Shown here piece after piece: positions 1 to 6,993 of a DNA stretch of 64,000 nt (the first letter of the stretch is position 1; each line of letters opens with the position of its first letter). Under the pieces are notes generated by a model. It searched no databases. It saw only the letters and a list, made by a program, of their open reading frames with translations, and had not been told where the DNA came from. The DNA is from JADJVL01 sp046331545 (GTDB lineage Bacteria > Acidobacteriota > Holophagae > Holophagales > Holophagaceae): contig JAXLQR010000002.1 in the NCBI GenBank assembly GCA_046331545.1, positions 372,001 through 436,000 of the forward strand, written 5' to 3'. Position numbers and translations under genes: made by a program.

Positions 1-374
1 ACGCGGCCGGGGTCACGGCCGCCTTCAACCTCAACCTCCTGGCGCGCCTGAACCGCGAGCTGGGGGCCGACTTCCACCTCGGCGCCTTCCGCCACGTAGC
101 GCTCTGGAACGCCCCGGAGCACCGCATCGAGATGCACCTAGAGAGCCTGCGGCCCCAGGTCGTCACCATCCCCGCCCTCGGCCTGCGCCTCGCCTTCGAG
201 GCCGGGGAGCGCATCCACACGGAGAACAGCACCAAGCTCCCGCCCCAGGCCGTGACGCGGCTGCTGGTGGAGGGCGGCTTCGCCGAGGAGGCGTCCTGGG
301 AGGACCCCAGGGGCTGGTTCACCCTGCGGCTCGCCCGTCCGGCAGCTCCCAGCGGTCGAAGCGCAGGAGCATGA
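1..374 (+). CDS. egtD: L-histidine N-alpha-methyltransferase, C-terminal part (cut by window start)
   Basis: The reading frame is open from base 3 to the TGA at 372-374 and encodes the last 123 residues of an EgtD-family SAM-dependent methyltransferase. EgtD trimethylates histidine to hercynine, the first committed step of ergothioneine synthesis in the cytoplasm. Visible family hallmarks are the segment TAAFNLNLLARLNRELGADF, the IEMHLES stretch, the IHTENS motif whose Glu and Ser contact the substrate imidazole in characterised EgtD, and the closing DPRGWFTLRLAR. The N-terminal SAM-binding half lies outside the window. The 3' end overlaps the convergent permease gene by 56 bases, so the two mRNAs are antisense to each other at their ends. 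No partner such as EgtB is visible, so whether the product is ergothioneine cannot be judged here. Confidence 0.9.
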   Translation, partial: AAGVTAAFNLNLLARLNRELGADFHLGAFRHVALWNAPEHRIEMHLESLRPQVVTIPALGLRLAFEAGERIHTENSTKLPPQAVTRLLVEGGFAEEASWEDPRGWFTLRLARPAAPSGRSAGA

Positions 375-1572
375 GCAGCCCCGGCACGGCGAGCAGGGCG
401 CAGGCTCCGAAGAAGGTTGGCCAGCCGAGGACCTCCGCGGCCTTGCCCGCCGGGCTGGCGAAGATCACGCGGGTGAGGGCCATCAGCGAGGAGACCAGGG
501 CGTACTGGGTGGCCGCGAGGCCCCGGTCGCAGAGGCGCATCATGAAGGCCGTGTAGGCCGCGGTGCCCAGGCCGTAGCCGAGGTTCTCGAAGGTGATGGC
601 CGCGAGCATCCACGGAAGGCTGCGGCCCGACAGCGCCAGGGCCAGGAGCACCAGGCAGGTGGCGAGCTGCACCAGGCCGAAGACGAGCAGCGCCCGCCGC
701 AGGGGCCACCACGCCATGAGCAGGCCACCCAGCAGGCCGCCGCCGAGGATCGCCAGCACGCCGACGCCCTTGGTGGCGAGGCCGACCTCCGTCATGGAGA
801 AGCCCGTCTTCAGCAGGAAGGGCACCACCAGGGCGAGGCCCAGGCTGTCGCCGAGCTTGTAGAGCACCACGAAGAGGAGGGCCTCGGCGGCGCCGCGCCG
901 CGCGAGCAGCGCCTTCAGGGGACGCACCACGGCGTCGGCCAGGGTGGACGGCGCCGGCGGCAGGTCCGGCTGGGGCGCGGCGAGGTTGGCCAGCAGGCCA
1001 GGCAGCATCATGGCCGCGAGGCCCAGGAAGGTCCAGCGCCACCCGAGGCGATCGGCGGCCACAAGGGCGCCAGCGCCGGCGGCCACCATGCCCAGGCGGT
1101 AGAAGCCCACGGTCAGCGAGGCGCCGAGGCCCTGCCACCGGGCGGGCAGGGTCTCGGCCCGCCAGGCGTCGATGGCGATGTCCTGGGTGGCCGACACGAA
1201 GGCCAGCCCGAGGACCAGCGCGGCGATGGGGCCGAGGCCCGCCTGGGGCCGCGCGAAGCCCATCGCCGCGATGAGGGCGGCGAGCACGAGCTGGGCCGCC
1301 AGGATCCAGCCCCGCCGTCGGGGCAGGAAGGGCAGCGTGTATCGGTCCAGCACGGGCGACCACAGGAACTTCAGGGTGTAGGGCAGGCCGACGAGGGCGA
1401 AGAAGCCCACGGTCGCGAGGTCCACGCCGGCGGTGGTGAGCCACGCCTGCAGCGTGGTGGTGGTGAGCAGGAGCGGAAGGCCCGAGGCGAAGCCCAGCGC
1501 GGCGGTGGCGGCGAGGGCGCCCGCGGTGGCGGGGACGCGGGCCGGGCCGACGGAATCCGGGGAGGAGGGCAT
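319..1572 (-). CDS. AmpG-like major facilitator permease
   Basis: The 417-residue protein is almost entirely hydrophobic with about twelve membrane helices. It resembles the AmpG/PAT branch of the major facilitator superfamily, which imports anhydromuropeptides for cell-wall recycling. Telling features are the N-terminal GFASGLPLLLTTTTLQAWL helix, the PYTLKFLWSPVLDRY loop with the conserved KFLWSP motif, and the loop SATQDIAIDAWRAE. I chose the ATG at 1572 because AGAG-rich sequence (GGAGAG) sits about 10 bases upstream; an ATG at 1614 would add 14 residues without a better ribosome site. The gene is divergent from the acetyltransferase gene, with only 40 bases between start codons. Substrate is inferred from family likeness; a different solute is possible. 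Confidence 0.85.
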   Translation of the reverse strand: MPSSPDSVGPARVPATAGALAATAALGFASGLPLLLTTTTLQAWLTTAGVDLATVGFFALVGLPYTLKFLWSPVLDRYTLPFLPRRRGWILAAQLVLAALIAAMGFARPQAGLGPIAALVLGLAFVSATQDIAIDAWRAETLPARWQGLGASLTVGFYRLGMVAAGAGALVAADRLGWRWTFLGLAAMMLPGLLANLAAPQPDLPPAPSTLADAVVRPLKALLARRGAAEALLFVVLYKLGDSLGLALVVPFLLKTGFSMTEVGLATKGVGVLAILGGGLLGGLLMAWWPLRRALLVFGLVQLATCLVLLALALSGRSLPWMLAAITFENLGYGLGTAAYTAFMMRLCDRGLAATQYALVSSLMALTRVIFASPAGKAAEVLGWPTFFGACALLAVPGLLMLLRFDRWELPDGRAAG

Positions 1573-1612
1573 GGGCCATTCTCTCCGGCCCGCGCCGGTC
1601 CACAATGGGCCC

Positions 1613-2044
1613 ATGGACCTCCGCTGGATCCCCCACCTCTCCCCGGCCTACGCCCTCTGCGTCGCCCTGCGCCGGGACATCCTCCGCAAGCCCCTGGGCC
1701 TGGAGTTCACCGTGGACCAGCTCGCCGCCGAGGCCTCGAGCCTCCACCTCGCCGCCTTCGACGACGGCGTCCTGGCGGGCTGCCTGATGCTCACGCCCAA
1801 GGACAAGGACACGGTGCAGATGCGCCAGGTCGCCGTGCGCCAGGACCACCAGGGGAAGGGCCTCGGGGCCGCCATGGTGCGCGAGAGCGAGATCGCCGCC
1901 CGCTACCACAGCTTCAAGCGCATGATCCTCCACGCCCGCGAGACCGCCGTGCCGTTCTACCTCAAGCTCGGGTACGAGGTGGTCGGCGAGCCCTTCGTGG
2001 AGGTGGGGATCCCCCACCGGAAGATGGAGAAGGCGCTGGGCTGA
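1613..2044 (+). CDS. GNAT family N-acetyltransferase
   Basis: This 143-residue protein is a single GNAT domain. The acetyl-CoA pyrophosphate-binding loop is seen as QDHQGKGLGAAMV (Q/RxxGxG/A pattern) after the beta-strand VQMRQVAVR, and the C-terminal FYLKLGYEVVGEPF is the usual alpha4-beta6-beta7 region. The likely substrate is a small amine or a protein N terminus; nothing in the sequence decides it. The start ATG at 1613 begins the compact domain and leaves a 40-base divergent promoter region shared with the permease gene; CACAAT at 1601-1606 could be a -10 hexamer giving a nearly leaderless mRNA. An upstream in-frame extension is antisense to the permease and is not believed. Confidence 0.8.
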   Translation: MDLRWIPHLSPAYALCVALRRDILRKPLGLEFTVDQLAAEASSLHLAAFDDGVLAGCLMLTPKDKDTVQMRQVAVRQDHQGKGLGAAMVRESEIAARYHSFKRMILHARETAVPFYLKLGYEVVGEPFVEVGIPHRKMEKALG

Positions 2045-2114
2045 AGGTTCGAGCAAGCCAGAGAGCCTGAACGGTTGGAACCACGGCCGGATCGACAAGC
2101 TACGACCAGGGATC

Positions 2115-2196
2115 TGACCTTCAAGGAGCACCTTGGCTTGCGAGCGCCGTGCAGTTCGGCGCTCGCAAGCCGAGGTGCCAGACGCGAAGCGTCGTC
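2115..2196 (+). repeat. Structured inverted-repeat element, copy 1
   Basis: A 22-base arm (2128-2149) and its complement (2157-2178) flank a 7-base loop, with one U-G wobble. Two bases (CA) follow, then a small hairpin GACGC-GAA-GCGTC (2181-2193). The 5' flank is TGACCTTCAAGGA. The same architecture recurs three more times within 2.3 kb (2304-2386, 4093-4177, 4285-4371). It lies 70 bases after the acetyltransferase stop. No coding function is evident. Confidence 0.8.
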
Positions 2197-2303
2197 AGAG
2201 CGCGTTCCGGGAACGGGAGGCGGGTCCGTCGAGCCGTCTCTCTTCGTCGATGGGAGGGCCGCTCGACCCAGAGGAAGCTCTCGTCCCGGCCATTCCGGCG
2301 ACC

Positions 2304-2386
2304 GACGCTTCGCGTCTGGTACCTCGATCCGCGAGCGCCGGAAGGCACGGCGCTCGCGGATCGAGGTACTCCTGGAAGGTCAAAAT
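2304..2386 (-). repeat. Structured inverted-repeat element, copy 2 (reverse orientation)
   Basis: Read on the minus strand it has the 5' flank TTTTGACCTTCCAGGA, a perfect 22-base-pair stem (2348-2369 with 2319-2340), a 7-base loop (2341-2347), the two-base CA linker and the mini hairpin GACGC-GAA-GCGTC (2304-2316). Relative to copy 1 several stem bases differ on both arms, so pairing is kept. It faces copy 1, and the roughly 105 bases between the two mini hairpins carry further weak mutual similarity. It lies 70 bases beyond the stop codon of the polyphosphate phosphotransferase and could terminate that transcript. Confidence 0.8.
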
Positions 2387-2456
2387 CCAGGGATCGTCGG
2401 GCCCGTCATTACGTCCCGTTCATGGTGGGTCGAAGCCCGGAGGGAGGGATCCTCCC

Positions 2457-3941
2457 TCACCCCTCCAGCGCCGCCTTCAACCGCTCCACCAGCGTCCGGA
2501 CGATGAGCACCCTCCCGAAGTACTTGTCCTCCGCCGGGACCAGCGTCCACGGGATCTCCTCGGTGCTGGTGCGCTCGAGCATGTCGCAGATGGCGGCCTC
2601 GTAGGCGGGCCACTTCTCCCGGTTCCGCCAGTCCTCGTCGGTGATCTTGAAGCGCTTGAAGGCGGTCTCCGCCCGGGCCTCGAAGCGGCGGAGCTGCTCG
2701 TCCTGGCTGACGTGGAGCCAGAACTTGCAGACCACGGTCCCGTGGCGGTGCATCTGGTCCTCGAAGGCGTTGATCTCCTCGAAGGCCCGCATCCAGTCGG
2801 CGTCCTGGGCGAAACCCTCCACCCTTTCCACGAGCACGCGGCCGTACCAGGAGCGGTCGAAGAGGGTGGCGCTGCCCGCGCGGGGGAGCTGCCGCCAGAA
2901 GCGCCACAGGTAGGGCTGGGCCCGTTCCTCCTCGGTGGGCGCCGCCACGGGCACCACCTTCACGCGGCCCGCGTCCAGGGCGGCCACGACGCGTCGGATG
3001 CCGCCCCCCTTGCCGGCGGCGTCCATGCCCTCGAAGACGCAGACCAGGCTCCGCTTCTGGAAGGCCCGGGTGCGCGTGAGGCGGGCCAGGTCCCCCTGCC
3101 ATCGCTCCAGCTCGGTCTCGTAGGCCTTCTTCTCGAGCTTCCCCGTGAGGTCGAGGGCGCGGAGGGGGTTCACCTCCTCGGCGACCTTGCGCACGGGCGG
3201 GATGTGGATGAGGGGCACGGCGGGCCGGGTCTCGTCGAGGCGCGCCCGCAGGTTCTCCAGGATGTGCTTGCCCACGGTGATGACCTGGTGGCGCGGGTCC
3301 GTGGCCTCCACCAGGGTCCATGGGGCCTCCGCGGTGCTGGTGAGCTGGATGGCGCGGGCGCTCACCTTGCGGAAGGTGTCGTAGCGCTCGAAGTTCTCCC
3401 AATCCTGGTGCGTGATGCGCCAGGAGGTCAGCGGGTCCTTCTCGATGGCCCGCATGCGCTTCTTCTGCAGGTCCTTCGCGAGGTGCATCCAGAACTTCAG
3501 CACCAGCACGCCCTCGTGGACCAGCATCGTCTCGAAGTCGCGGACGCGCTCCATCTCGCGCTCCATGCGCGCGGCGCTGATGCGCTTGAAGGCCCGGTCC
3601 ACGATGGGCATGGTGTGCCAGGAGCCATGGAAGAGGGCGATGCGGCCCTTCGGGGGCAGCATCCGCCAGAAGCGCCACATGGGCGGGCGTTCCCGCTCCT
3701 CGTCGGAGGGCTCGCGCAGCCCCAGCGTGTCGATGAAACGCGGATCCATCCAGGAGTTGAGGACGCCCACCGTCTCCCGCTTCCCGGCCCCCTTCACGCC
3801 GCCGATGATGATCACCACGGAGAAGCTCTTCTTCGCCTTGAGGTCCATCTGGGCCTCCAGCAGCGCCTCCCGGAGCGGGCCCTCCTGGGCGTCGAAGTCC
3901 TCCTTGGAGAGGGTGCGGCCGAGTTCGAAGGCTTCGAACAT
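2457..3941 (-). CDS. pap: Polyphosphate:AMP phosphotransferase (two-domain PPK2)
   Basis: The 494-residue protein has two tandem PPK2 domains, the arrangement of polyphosphate:AMP phosphotransferase, which uses polyphosphate to convert AMP to ADP. The N-terminal domain carries a Walker A-like GGVKGAGKRE (residues 47-56) and the C-terminal domain the intact EGMDAAGKGG loop (around residue 303), followed by lid-type segments LWRFWRQLP and FDRSWYGRVLVERVEG with the conserved RSWY. In the N-domain the corresponding segment is FHGSWH, so that half is probably structural, as known for two-domain PPK2 enzymes. The start at 3941 is preceded by GGAGGT at a good distance. The gene stands alone between inverted-repeat elements on both sides. 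No polyphosphate kinase 1 is visible nearby. Confidence 0.92.
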   Translation of the reverse strand: MFEAFELGRTLSKEDFDAQEGPLREALLEAQMDLKAKKSFSVVIIIGGVKGAGKRETVGVLNSWMDPRFIDTLGLREPSDEERERPPMWRFWRMLPPKGRIALFHGSWHTMPIVDRAFKRISAARMEREMERVRDFETMLVHEGVLVLKFWMHLAKDLQKKRMRAIEKDPLTSWRITHQDWENFERYDTFRKVSARAIQLTSTAEAPWTLVEATDPRHQVITVGKHILENLRARLDETRPAVPLIHIPPVRKVAEEVNPLRALDLTGKLEKKAYETELERWQGDLARLTRTRAFQKRSLVCVFEGMDAAGKGGGIRRVVAALDAGRVKVVPVAAPTEEERAQPYLWRFWRQLPRAGSATLFDRSWYGRVLVERVEGFAQDADWMRAFEEINAFEDQMHRHGTVVCKFWLHVSQDEQLRRFEARAETAFKRFKITDEDWRNREKWPAYEAAICDMLERTSTEEIPWTLVPAEDKYFGRVLIVRTLVERLKAALEG

Positions 3942-4092
3942 GGGGACCTCCGGGGATGGGGGTGGAAGTGTACTCCCGGGCGGAAGGGGCGGGGGTCACG
4001 AGGACGCAGGGTGCCCGGTCGAAGGGTCGGTCCATCCCGATGGAAGAGGGTCCTGGCCTCTCCTGGCGGACGAACCCGGAACGGAGGGCGAC

Positions 4093-4177
4093 GACGCTTC
4101 GCGTCTGGCACCTCGATCCGCGATGGAGGAAGGGCGCCTCCATCGTGGATCAAGGTGCTCCTTGAAAATCTTGACGA
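4093..4177 (-). repeat. Structured inverted-repeat element, copy 3 (reverse orientation)
   Basis: Read on the minus strand: flank ATTTTCAAGGA, 22-base arms (4137-4158 and 4108-4129) with one wobble and one mismatch, 7-base loop (4130-4136), CA linker, mini hairpin GACGC-GAA-GCGTC (4093-4105). The distal stem (GATGGAGG) differs from copies 1, 2 and 4 (GAGCGCCG) yet is still paired, which is covariation. It lies upstream of the phosphotransferase gene (start 3941). The sequence after it on the minus strand (4020-4092) resembles the sequence after copy 1. Confidence 0.78.
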
Positions 4178-4284
4178 TCGGACGACTCGGGGCATCGAGG
4201 TTCCGACCGGCGACCCCAAGACCAATCTCAAGCTCAAGCCCACCGACGTGGGACCACGCCCGCCCATCCGGAACCCGGCTGATG

Positions 4285-4371
4285 GAAGGTTTTTAAGCAG
4301 AGCACCTTGGATTGCGAGCGCCGCGCTTTCCGGCGATCGCAAGCCGAGGTGCCAGACGCGCGAAGCGCGTC
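4285..4371 (+). repeat. Structured inverted-repeat element, copy 4
   Basis: Arms 4302-4323 and 4331-4352 (22 bases, three imperfect pairs) enclose a 7-base loop; CA follows and then a lengthened mini hairpin GACGCGC-GAA-GCGCGTC (4355-4371), two pairs longer than in the other copies with both sides changed. The 5' flank GGAAGGTTTTTAAGCAGA resembles the flanks of the other copies. It lies 51 bases past the stop codon of the FAD dehydrogenase gene on the opposite strand. Confidence 0.78.
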
Positions 4372-4422
4372 AAGGCCGCCCGTTCCAGGCACGCCCGACG
4401 GGTCGGACAGCCTGCTCCTCCC

Positions 4423-6066
4423 CTAGTACTCGTTCGCCAGCTCGCTCGCCCGCACCTGCTTCTCGAAGGCCATGATGACCGGCGCCCCCGCCTTCTGCGC
4501 GATCCATTCCGCCACCCGGATCCCATCCACCGCGGCGCTGGTGATGCCGCCCGCGAATCCGGCCCCTTCGCCGCAGGGATAGAGCCCCGGGTGGCTCACG
4601 CTCTGCCCGTCCTCCCCGCGCAGGAGCTGGATGGGGCTGCTGGTGCGGCTCTCGATGGCGAGCAGCAGCGCCTCCCGTGACGTGAAGCCGTGGAGCTTCT
4701 TGTCGAAGACCGGGAGCGCCCCGCGCAGCTGCTCCTGGATGAAGTCCGGCAGGCAGGTGCGGATGTCGCTCGGCACCGCGAAGGGGCGGAAGCTGGAGCG
4801 CGGCAGATTCCCGCTGGCCCGGCCCTTCAGGAAGTCGAAAACGCTCGTCGCCGGCGCGCCGTACGTCTCGTTCGCCGCCCTGAAGGCCTTCCGCTCCCAG
4901 GTGCGCTGGAAATACATCCCCGCCAGCAGGTGCTCGCTCCCGAAGTCGGCGGTGTTCACCTTGGCCACGATCCCGCTGTTGGCGTAGCCGCTGTTCCGCG
5001 CCTCGTTGCTCATGCCGTTCACCACCACGCCGCCCTCCTCGCTGGCGCACTGGATCACCTCGCCCCCGGGGCACATGCAGAAGGAGTAGGCCGCGCGGTT
5101 CAGGCCGAAGTTGCAGACCAGCTTGTAGTCCGCCGGCGGCAGGCTGGGATGGCCCCTGGACGGGCCGTACTGGGCGCGGTCCACAAGGTCCTGGGGGTGC
5201 TCGATGCGCACCCCCACGGCGAAGGGCTTCTGGCGCATGGCCACGCCGTGGCGGTGGAGCATCTCGAAGGTGTCCCGGGCCGAGTGGCCGGGGGCCAGCA
5301 CCACGGCGTCGCAGGGGAGCTCCTCCCCGCTGGCCAGGACCGCCGCCCGCACCCGGCCCTCGGGATCGAAGCGGAGGTCCGCCAGGGGCGCCTTCCAGCG
5401 GTACACCGCGCCCCGGGCCTCGGCGTCCTTGCGCATGAGCACCGCGCACTTGCGGATGACGTCCGTGCCCACGTGGGGCTTGGCCAGGTAGGCGATGCGG
5501 GGGTGGGCGCCGAAGCGCACGAAGGCGTCGATGACGTAGCGCGTGGCGGGATGGCCGATGCGCGTGGTGAGCTTGCCGTCGCTGAAGGTGCCCGCCCCGC
5601 CCTCGCCGAACTGGGCGTTGGCCTCCGGGCTGAAGCGGCCGTCCTTCCAGAGGGCGCCCACCGCCTGGACCCGCTCGGACATGGCCGGCCCCCGCTCCAG
5701 CACCACCGGCGCGATGCCGTAGTCCAGCAGGCGGAGGGCGCAGAAGGTGCCCGCCGGTCCGCTGCCCACGATGACCACCCGGGGCCTCGACGGCGCCGGC
5801 GCCACGGCGTAGGGCGAGGGGGGCGGCGCCTCGGCGAGCTTCGCGCCCACCGGGAGTTCGACGGCGGAGAGGTCCCGGTCCGTCTCGAAGCTGAGGGCCG
5901 CCAGGAAGCGGATGGCCCCCTTGTGGCGCGCGTCGAGGCTCCGGCGCTCCAGGACCACGCCCCGGTACTCCTCCGGCCGACCGCCGAGGACGCGGCTCAG
6001 CGGCCCCGCGGGCGCCAGCGTCTCCTCCCCGAGGGCCAGGGGCAGGTTCGTGAGGAGGTAGCGCAT
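4423..6066 (-). CDS. NAD(P)/FAD-dependent dehydrogenase of the COG2509 type
   Basis: This 547-residue flavoprotein has an N-terminal domain of about 90 residues typical of COG2509 (uncharacterised FAD-dependent dehydrogenases), then the dinucleotide-binding fold VVIVGSGPAGTFCALRLL ending in the acidic VVLERG. Further signatures are FGEGGAGTFSDGKL, the C-x-C stretch SFCMCPGGEV, and the C-terminal FAD loop YPCGEGAGFAGGITSAA. Length and motif order match the family. Its substrate is unknown. The gene stands alone on the minus strand; the next 350 bases toward the phosphotransferase gene hold two repeat elements (copies 3 and 4) and no other gene. Confidence 0.85.
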   Translation of the reverse strand: MRYLLTNLPLALGEETLAPAGPLSRVLGGRPEEYRGVVLERRSLDARHKGAIRFLAALSFETDRDLSAVELPVGAKLAEAPPPSPYAVAPAPSRPRVVIVGSGPAGTFCALRLLDYGIAPVVLERGPAMSERVQAVGALWKDGRFSPEANAQFGEGGAGTFSDGKLTTRIGHPATRYVIDAFVRFGAHPRIAYLAKPHVGTDVIRKCAVLMRKDAEARGAVYRWKAPLADLRFDPEGRVRAAVLASGEELPCDAVVLAPGHSARDTFEMLHRHGVAMRQKPFAVGVRIEHPQDLVDRAQYGPSRGHPSLPPADYKLVCNFGLNRAAYSFCMCPGGEVIQCASEEGGVVVNGMSNEARNSGYANSGIVAKVNTADFGSEHLLAGMYFQRTWERKAFRAANETYGAPATSVFDFLKGRASGNLPRSSFRPFAVPSDIRTCLPDFIQEQLRGALPVFDKKLHGFTSREALLLAIESRTSSPIQLLRGEDGQSVSHPGLYPCGEGAGFAGGITSAAVDGIRVAEWIAQKAGAPVIMAFEKQVRASELANEY

Positions 6067-6168
6067 GGGGTCTCCGGCGGAGGGGCCCGTCCGGGGCCAA
6101 GGCCGCCTTCATCCTAGCGGGCGGAACCTCGGGCCGGCGGTGCCGCATAATCGAGGCGAGGAGACCCG

Positions 6169-6942
6169 ATGATCCCTGCCCTGCCCCTGCTCGTCCTTGG
6201 CCTGCTGCAGGCCAAGCCCGCCAAGAAGCCCGCCGCCAAGCCCGCCGCCCCCGCCGCCAAGGCCGGCGCCAGCGCCGCCAAGGCCTCCGCCCCCGCGAGC
6301 GCCCCGGACGCTCCCGTGGCCTACGCCTGCACCATGGCCCTCAAGGGGAACCTCTCCTCGAAGCGCAGCTGGTCCAAGGACGGCAAGGCGGAGAGCCCCC
6401 AGGTGAACCTGGAGGCGAGGCAGGACAGCTTCCAGGTCCAGGTGCCCGGCACGCTGCGGGAGATCCCCGGCAAGGACGGCGCCGTGGACTTCGAGTTCGA
6501 GCCCGACAACAGCCGCCCCGCCACCGGGTCCGTGGAGTCCACCGTCTCCCTCGTCACCCCCGCCGGAAGCGAACAGCGCACCTTCCGGGGCAGCCAGTTC
6601 CAGCCCATGGGCACCACCACCTTCCACGCCCGTTACCGCGGCCAGACCCTCTACGCCAGCGGGGTGGCCTTCAACGCCATCGGCGAGGCCGACGTGAGCT
6701 TGAACGGCGGCCCCGCGAAGAAGGAGCGCCGGCTCCACGACCTGAGCCCCTTCCAGGACCTCCGGAAGGACGAGAAGGACTTCCGGGCGCCCGGCCTCGC
6801 CTTCAGCGGCCTCTCCCTCTGGGCCCTGCGCAACAGCCAGGGCGAGGTGAACATCCAGGGCGGGATCACCTACGCCAGCGCCAAGCCCTACCTGAGCGGG
6901 AAGGTCGAGGTCGAGTTCCGGGTGGGGGCGCGGAAGCCCTGA
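6169..6942 (+). CDS. Secreted protein of unknown function with Ala/Lys/Pro-rich linker
   Basis: I do not recognise this 257-residue protein. It begins with a short hydrophobic segment (residues 1-15, cleavage plausible after LLQA), then an Ala-Lys-Pro-rich linker (about 15-46), then a globular part rich in beta-type sequence from residue 50. No cysteine pair or catalytic motif stands out; a single Cys lies at about residue 53. The ATG at 6169 has GCGAGGAGA just upstream, and CATAAT at 6146-6151 could be its -10. It points the same way as the DUF4178 cluster 51 bases later but may have its own unit. Likely periplasmic or surface-exposed. Confidence 0.65.
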   Translation: MIPALPLLVLGLLQAKPAKKPAAKPAAPAAKAGASAAKASAPASAPDAPVAYACTMALKGNLSSKRSWSKDGKAESPQVNLEARQDSFQVQVPGTLREIPGKDGAVDFEFEPDNSRPATGSVESTVSLVTPAGSEQRTFRGSQFQPMGTTTFHARYRGQTLYASGVAFNAIGEADVSLNGGPAKKERRLHDLSPFQDLRKDEKDFRAPGLAFSGLSLWALRNSQGEVNIQGGITYASAKPYLSGKVEVEFRVGARKP

Positions 6943-6993
6943 CCCACGAGGTCATGGCCGGCGGCCGGGGCCTTTGATACCCTGGCCGCACCC

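Noticed and set aside
2115..4371. CRISPR-like repeats
   Set aside because: The copies lie in both orientations at irregular distances, are internally palindromic over 50 bases and vary by covariation, unlike CRISPR repeats.
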